Source: Pseudomonadota bacterium
Lineage (GTDB): Bacteria; Pseudomonadota; Alphaproteobacteria; Caulobacterales; Caulobacteraceae
Length of the DNA stretch: 49,002 nt
NCBI GenBank assembly: GCA_019348195.1
Contig: JAHWJX010000011.1
Coordinates: 1-49,002 of the forward strand
Reading direction: 5' to 3'
This document shows, piece after piece, positions 44,554 through 49,002 of the stretch (its first letter is position 1; each line of letters starts with the position of its first letter). The notes beneath the pieces were generated by a model, which saw only the letters and a list, made by a program, of their open reading frames with translations, had not been told where the DNA came from and did no database searches. The translations under genes and the position numbers were made by a program.

Positions 44554-47325
44554 TCAGTGCGCCTCGTCCCAATTCAGGGCCGCGCGCGCGTCGACCACCA
44601 GGGGCACGCTGAGCGCCACGGCGGGATCGGCGGCGCGCTCCATCACCGGCCGGATCGCCGCAATCGCCGCTTCGCATTCGCAGTCGGGCGCCTCGAACAC
44701 CAGCTCGTCGTGCACCTGCAGCAGCATGCGGGTCCGCAGCCCCGCCCCCGCCAAGGCGGCCGGCATGCGGATCATGGCCCGTCGGATGATGTCCGCCGCC
44801 GTGCCCTGGATCGGAGCGTTGATCGCCGCCCGTTCGGCGAACTGGCGCTGGGCGGCCGACTTGGAGCGGATGTCGGGCACGTGGACCTTGCGTCCGAACA
44901 GCGTCTGCACATAGCCGTACCGCCGGACGTACTCCTTGGCGCCGTCCATGTAGACCCGGATGCCGGGGAAGCGCTCGAAATAGGCCTTGATGTAGGCCCC
45001 GGCCTCCGACTGGTCGATCCCGAGCTGGTTGGACAGTCCGAAGGCGGAGATTCCGTACACGATGCCGAAATTGATCGCCTTGGCCCGGCGGCGGGTCTCG
45101 GCCGGCATCCCCTCCACCGGCACCCCGAACATCTCGGAGGCCGTGGCGGCGTGGATGTCCAGCCCCTGGGCGAAGGCGCGCTTCAGCTCGGGGATGTCGC
45201 CCATGTGAGCCAGCAGCCGCAACTCGATCTGGCTGTAATCGGCGCTGATCAGCTTGTGACCAGGCGCCGCCACAAAGGCCTGCCGGATGCCTCGACCGAT
45301 CTCCGTCCGTATCGGGATGTTCTGCAGATTGGGGTCCGACGACGACAGCCGACCCGTGGTCGATGCGGCCAGATGGAAGGTGGTGTGCACCCGCCCCGTG
45401 CGGGGATGGATCGCGGCCGTGAGCGCGTCCGTGTAGGTCCCTTTGAGCTTGGACAGTTGGCGGTGCTCCAGCACGGCCTTGGGCAGGGCGTGGCCCTGGG
45501 CGGCGAGGTCCTCCAAAGTCTGGGCGTCGGTGACCCACTGGCCGGTGGCGGTGCGCTTGCCCCCGGGCAGCCCCTGCTCGTCGAACAGCAACTCGCCCAG
45601 CTGCTTGGGCGAACCCAGGCCGAACGACCGGCCCGCGAGGGCGTGCGCCTCCGTCTCCAATTCGGCGATGCGCGTCCCGAACGTCTGCGACAGGCGTCGC
45701 AGACGATCGGGGTCCACGGCGACCCCCTCCGCCTCCATGGCGGACAGAACCTGCGGCAAGGGCCGCTCCAGCGTCTCATAGACGCTCAGCACTCGAACTT
45801 CGCGCAGCTTGGGCCGGAGCACCGCGTGCAGGCGGAGTGCGATGTCCGCGTCCTCCGCGGCGGCCCCTTGCCCGAGGTCCCACGCGGCTAAGGTCTTCTG
45901 CGCCCTGGCCGACGCGGCCTGACGCGCGCCGGCAAGGGGTTCGTGGCCGAGGTGGAGCTTGGACAGCTCGGCCAAGCCATGACCGTGCAGCCCCCCTTCC
46001 AAGGCGTAAGACATCAGCATGGGGTCGTCGATCGGAGCGACCGCCACGCCCTCGCGCGCCAGAACCGCCAGGTCGTACTTGCTGTTGAACGCCACCTTCA
46101 GCACGCCGGGATGCTCCAGCAGCGGCTTGAGGCGCGCCAGGGCTTCGTCCTTGCCCAGCATGGGCGGACCCTCGGACTCCAGCTCCAGACCTTCCGGCGT
46201 GACCATGGGGATGAAGCAGGCCTGACCCGGCCCGACCGCGAGCGACACGCCCTGGAGATGGGCGTTGGCGGCGGAGAGCGCGTCCGTCTCGGCGTCCAAC
46301 CCGATCACGCCGGCGCGCATGGCGCCGGCCACCCAGTCATCCAGGGTCTGCAGGTCGCGTACGACCGGGTAGGACCGCGGATCGATGGCCTGCGGCTCGG
46401 CCAGGGCACGGGCGCCGGGCTCCACCCAGGGCTTCACGGCCGGCTGCGCCGGGCGGCCCTCGGCGATGCGCCGCGACAGCCCCTTGAACTCCATCCTCTC
46501 GAGAAAGGCGTGCAGCGCCGGACCGTCCGGCTCGCGAACCCGCAGCTCCTCCAGCGGAGCGGGCAGGGGGGTGTCGCAGTCCAGGGTGACCAGGCGCCGC
46601 GACAGCCGGATCTGGTCGGCGTAGTCGATCAGCGTCTCCCGGCGCTTCTGCTGCTTGATCTCGCCCGCGCGCTCCAGAAGCGTGTCCAGATCGCCGAACT
46701 CGTTGATCAGGGCCGACGCCGTCTTGATCCCGATGCCGGGCGCTCCGGGAACGTTGTCCACGCTGTCGCCCACCAGCGCCTGGACGTCGATCACCTTTTC
46801 GGGTTCGACGCCGAACTTCTCCAAGACCTGCTCGCGGCCGATCAGCGTCTGCTTGATCGGGTCCAGCATGGCGACGTGGTCGCCCACCAGTTGCATCAGG
46901 TCCTTGTCGGAGGAGACGATGACCACCTGCGCCCCGCTTTCGCGCGCCCGGCAGGCGTAGGCGGCGATGATGTCGTCCGCCTCATAGCCTGCCAGCTCCA
47001 GGCAGCTCACGCCGAAGGCGGCCGTGGCTTCGCGAATGATGGGGAACTGCTGCACCAGATCGTCGGGCGCGGGCGGGCGGTGCGCCTTGTAGTTGGGGTC
47101 GATCTCCGTCCGGAAGGTGCGCTCGGAGGCGTCGAACACCACCCCAAGATGGGTGGGCGCCGTGTCTCCCTTCACCTCGTTCAGGAACTTCCACAGCATG
47201 TTGCAGAAGCCCGACACCGCCCCGATCGGCAGCCCGTCCGACTTCCGCGTCAAGGGCGGCAGGGCGTGGTAGGCGCGGAAGATGTAGCCGGAGCCGTCGA
47301 TGAGGTAGAGGCGGGGGGTGGTCAT
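44554..47325 (-). CDS. polA: DNA polymerase I
   Basis: Gap filling and RNA-primer removal. The 923-residue protein has all three domains: 5'-3' exonuclease/flap (LYLIDGSGYIFRAYHALPPL, VSSDKDLMQLVG, GDSVDNVPGAPGIGIKTA; ~1-290), 3'-5' exonuclease (VIGLDAETDALS, AFNSKYDLAVL, DADIALRLH; ~320-510) and polymerase (SADYSQIELRLLAHM motif A, RRAKAINFGIVYGIS O-helix, LQVHDELVFE motif C). The proofreading acidic residues appear intact. It is transcribed from the divergent region with no gene close upstream. Confidence 0.98.
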   Translation of the reverse strand: MTTPRLYLIDGSGYIFRAYHALPPLTRKSDGLPIGAVSGFCNMLWKFLNEVKGDTAPTHLGVVFDASERTFRTEIDPNYKAHRPPAPDDLVQQFPIIREATAAFGVSCLELAGYEADDIIAAYACRARESGAQVVIVSSDKDLMQLVGDHVAMLDPIKQTLIGREQVLEKFGVEPEKVIDVQALVGDSVDNVPGAPGIGIKTASALINEFGDLDTLLERAGEIKQQKRRETLIDYADQIRLSRRLVTLDCDTPLPAPLEELRVREPDGPALHAFLERMEFKGLSRRIAEGRPAQPAVKPWVEPGARALAEPQAIDPRSYPVVRDLQTLDDWVAGAMRAGVIGLDAETDALSAANAHLQGVSLAVGPGQACFIPMVTPEGLELESEGPPMLGKDEALARLKPLLEHPGVLKVAFNSKYDLAVLAREGVAVAPIDDPMLMSYALEGGLHGHGLAELSKLHLGHEPLAGARQAASARAQKTLAAWDLGQGAAAEDADIALRLHAVLRPKLREVRVLSVYETLERPLPQVLSAMEAEGVAVDPDRLRRLSQTFGTRIAELETEAHALAGRSFGLGSPKQLGELLFDEQGLPGGKRTATGQWVTDAQTLEDLAAQGHALPKAVLEHRQLSKLKGTYTDALTAAIHPRTGRVHTTFHLAASTTGRLSSSDPNLQNIPIRTEIGRGIRQAFVAAPGHKLISADYSQIELRLLAHMGDIPELKRAFAQGLDIHAATASEMFGVPVEGMPAETRRRAKAINFGIVYGISAFGLSNQLGIDQSEAGAYIKAYFERFPGIRVYMDGAKEYVRRYGYVQTLFGRKVHVPDIRSKSAAQRQFAERAAINAPIQGTAADIIRRAMIRMPAALAGAGLRTRMLLQVHDELVFEAPDCECEAAIAAIRPVMERAADPAVALSVPLVVDARAALNWDEAH

Positions 47326-47382
47326 CGCCGGCCTATCTAGGCCAGCGGGCGCGGCAGGTCACCGGCGCCGGGCGTCGGGGGC

Positions 47383-47634
47383 TCAGGCCGACTCCGGATA
47401 ACCTTGGGTCGCCGGCGCGGCGAGCTCGGACGGCTCGGCCGGCGAGCCGCGCAGCACGAAGCGGCGGTCGCAATAGCCGCATTCCACAGAGCCGCTGTCG
47501 CCCATCTCCATGAACACCTTGGGATGGCCCAAGGCCCCGCCCACGCCGTCGCAGCTGACTCGGGTGGAGTCGACCAGCATCACCTCGGGCGGGTCGGCCA
47601 GCATGGCGTAGGGCGCTTCGTTGGGAACGGGCAT
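47383..47634 (-). CDS. CHCC-type zinc-finger domain protein (NDUFS6-like)
   Basis: An 83-residue protein with the PF10276-type motif: VSCDGVGGALGHPKVFMEM and VECGYCDRRFVL, giving Cys-His-Cys-Cys zinc ligands. The domain resembles the mitochondrial complex I accessory subunit NDUFS6, and bacterial forms are common in alphaproteobacteria with proposed links to complex I. It lies 58 bases before polA on the same strand. The ATG at 47634 was chosen as the only sensible start. Confidence 0.9.
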   Translation of the reverse strand: MPVPNEAPYAMLADPPEVMLVDSTRVSCDGVGGALGHPKVFMEMGDSGSVECGYCDRRFVLRGSPAEPSELAAPATQGYPESA

Positions 47635-47727
47635 GGCTCGGTTGGCAGGGGCGGCGGTCGGGCCTAACTAGGCCGCCCGTCCCCGGCGCGTCAACGACGC
47701 GGACGGGCGGCTCCGTTTGAAAGCGCC

Positions 47728-48702
47728 ATGGCCCAGCACTCCCCACTGCCCGACTGGGCCATCGAAGCCGAAGGCCTGGTCAAGACCTATGCGGCGGGCA
47801 AGACCTCGCCCGCCAAGCAAGCGCTCCGCGGGGTGGACCTGCGCATCCGGCGAGGCTCCATCTTCGGGCTCCTGGGTCCGAACGGCGCGGGCAAGTCCAC
47901 CTTCATCAACATCCTCGCGGGCCTCGTGCGCAAGACGTCCGGCACGGTGCGCATTTGGGGCGTGGACGTGGACGAGCACCCCCGCCAGGCGCGGGCCGCC
48001 ATCGGCGTGGTTCCCCAGGAGCTTGCCGCCGACGTCTTCTTCACGCCCCGCGAAAGCCTCGAAGTGCAGGCCGGCTTCTACGGCGTGCCCAAAAGCGAGC
48101 GGCGCACCGAGGCCATCCTGGGCGCGCTGGGTCTGAGCGACAAGGCGGACAGCTATGTCCGCGCCCTGTCAGGCGGCATGAAGCGGCGGCTGATGGTGGC
48201 CAAGGCCATGGTCCACGCCCCGCCCGTGCTGATCCTCGACGAGCCCACGGCCGGGGTGGACGTCGAGCTGCGTCGCCAGCTCTGGGACTATGTTCAGGGG
48301 CTGCACGCGCAAGGCGTGACCATTGTCCTCACCACCCACTACCTGGAGGAGGCCCAGGCCTTGTGCGATCACATCGCCATCGTGAACCGGGGCAAGGTGG
48401 TGGCCAGCGAGCCCACGCCGCAGCTCCTGTCCCGCCTCGACACGCGCGCGGTGGTGATCGCGCCCCAGGAGCCGCTGGCGGCCGCGCCGATCATAAACGG
48501 GTTCGACGCCAGGCTGCGCTCCGACGGTCGTCTGGCGGTGACCTACAAGACCGGCCAGGCCAGCGTGGAGCAGGTTCTAGCGGCTGCGCGCACCGCCGGC
48601 GTGGGGATCAGGGACCTGTCCACCGAGGAGCCTGACCTCGAGGACGTCTTTCTGGCGCTCACCTACGCCGACGAGACCCAGCCCAGCCCGCTGCAGGACT
48701 GA
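47728..48702 (+). CDS. ABC transporter ATP-binding protein
   Basis: A 324-residue ATPase of the ABC-2 (YadG-like) exporter class. Walker A GPNGAGKSTF near 50, Q-loop VPQELA, signature ALSGGMKRRLMVA near 150, Walker B VLILDEPTAGVDVELR and the H-loop TTHYLEEAQALCDH are all present; a C-terminal regulatory tail of about 90 residues follows. No ABC-2 permease gene lies downstream on the same strand: the next gene runs the other way. Its substrate is unknown; a permease may lie elsewhere. Confidence 0.95.
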   Translation: MAQHSPLPDWAIEAEGLVKTYAAGKTSPAKQALRGVDLRIRRGSIFGLLGPNGAGKSTFINILAGLVRKTSGTVRIWGVDVDEHPRQARAAIGVVPQELAADVFFTPRESLEVQAGFYGVPKSERRTEAILGALGLSDKADSYVRALSGGMKRRLMVAKAMVHAPPVLILDEPTAGVDVELRRQLWDYVQGLHAQGVTIVLTTHYLEEAQALCDHIAIVNRGKVVASEPTPQLLSRLDTRAVVIAPQEPLAAAPIINGFDARLRSDGRLAVTYKTGQASVEQVLAAARTAGVGIRDLSTEEPDLEDVFLALTYADETQPSPLQD

Positions 48703-48715
48703 GCGCCGCCCGGTC

Positions 48716-48838
48716 TCAACTGTACTGGGCCGGGTCCGCCTTGCGCCGCATGAACAGGGCCGCCACCGCGCTGAGGATCAGGCCCATGGCGAACTGACCG
48801 GCCGCGCCCAGCCCGGAAGTCCCGCCCGGGGTCATCAT
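48716..48838 (-). pseudogene. C-terminal part of a DUF4199-like membrane protein, out of frame with its upstream part
   Basis: A 40-codon frame with two adjacent ATG codons, GGTSGLGAAGQFAMGLILSA, then a membrane helix and a basic RRKAD end. It looks like the last helix of a DUF4199-type protein. Its frame differs from the upstream part (48835-49002), which stops in TGA exactly at this ATG (ATGA overlap). Read back past the ATG, the frame stays open (RAAESS) to meet the other part near 48855. Either one gene broken by a single-base shift, or two coupled small genes. Confidence 0.45.
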
Positions 48839-49002
48839 GGAGCTCTCAGCAGCCCGCCCAAGACGGCCGCCACCAGCGACACTGCGGCGCCTTCCTTGAA
48901 GCCGTCGCCGAAGGTGAATTCCCCGCTTTCCGCACGCTTGGCGGCGCGGATCGCCAGCACGATCCCTACGATGGGGAAGATCACCCCCAAAAGCCCCACC
49001 CA
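48835..49002 (-). pseudogene. DUF4199-like membrane protein, N-terminal part running off the window edge
   Basis: Open from the right edge: WVGLLGVIFPIVGIVLAIRA (membrane helix), then AAKRAESGEFTFGDGFKEGA and a second helix VSLVAAVLGGLL, ending in an early TGA at 48835. The helix / charged loop with FxFGxGFxxG / helix arrangement recalls DUF4199 proteins, where more protein normally follows. The truncation and the matching out-of-frame continuation suggest a frameshift at the GGGCGGGC run near 48850. The true start is outside the window. Confidence 0.45.

Overview
The window is a high-GC chromosomal segment, dense and almost wholly housekeeping. Gene content and order point to an alphaproteobacterium of the Caulobacterales (Caulobacter/Phenylobacterium/Brevundimonas type): the run nfuA-tsaB-rimI-fur-miaB-phoH-ybeY-corC-lnt-xre-metK-trmB, a 1616-residue NAD-glutamate dehydrogenase (GdhZ type), a MaeB malic enzyme with a phosphotransacetylase-like tail, and rsmB-rpe-heparinase-purH. 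This placement rests on recognised families and synteny, not on a database search. I see no phage, IS element, CRISPR array, toxin-antitoxin pair or defence island.

Layout. (1) Positions 1-5.8 kb, minus strand: hemerythrin-like protein, obgE, nadD, rsfS, rlmH, maeB (ribosome maturation, NAD synthesis, central carbon). (2) 5.9-13.9 kb, plus strand: rsmB, rpe, a heparinase-like protein coupled to a CapD/FlaA1-type membrane nucleotide-sugar dehydratase, purH, and a dienelactone-hydrolase-like enzyme. (3) 13.9-19.8 kb, mixed strands: small lipoprotein, SpsF-like cytidylyltransferase with an AT-rich promoter region, DUF937 protein, alanine dehydrogenase with a clear terminator, succinate-semialdehyde dehydrogenase, beta-carbonic anhydrase. 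(4) 19.9-27.5 kb, minus: maiA coupled to gdhZ, an AI-2E-type permease, a retropepsin-like protease-family protein, and tRNA-Gly(GCC). (5) 27.7-31.0 kb: DUF6065-like protein (minus), then on plus a YbaK deacylase, CnoX/YbbN thioredoxin-TPR protein, Lon-N-domain protein and Trm112-like protein, a small protein-quality and tRNA-quality group. (6) 31.0-43.8 kb, minus: a tightly packed 15-gene array from a universal stress protein to a UbiH-like monooxygenase. (7) 43.8-49.0 kb: small putative zinc protein, Ala-rich lipoprotein, polA, small CHCC zinc-finger protein, an ABC ATPase, and a split DUF4199-like gene at the edge.

The most notable signals are small-scale. Many junctions use a 4-base NTGA stop/start overlap. 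In most the start is ATG, GTG or TTG, but at metK/trmB it appears to be CTG. Two more genes (at 27.4 kb and 13.1 kb) also lack a canonical start where their conserved N-terminus should begin, leaving CTG and ATT. A perfect 16-bp palindrome sits just upstream of metK, followed by a hairpin that overlaps its Shine-Dalgarno. An AT-rich region before the spsF-like gene carries four TTAAC boxes and a GATTC site, suggestive of CtrA/CcrM control. The middle of purH has markedly AT-richer third codon positions than its surroundings. I found no clearly new multi-gene system.
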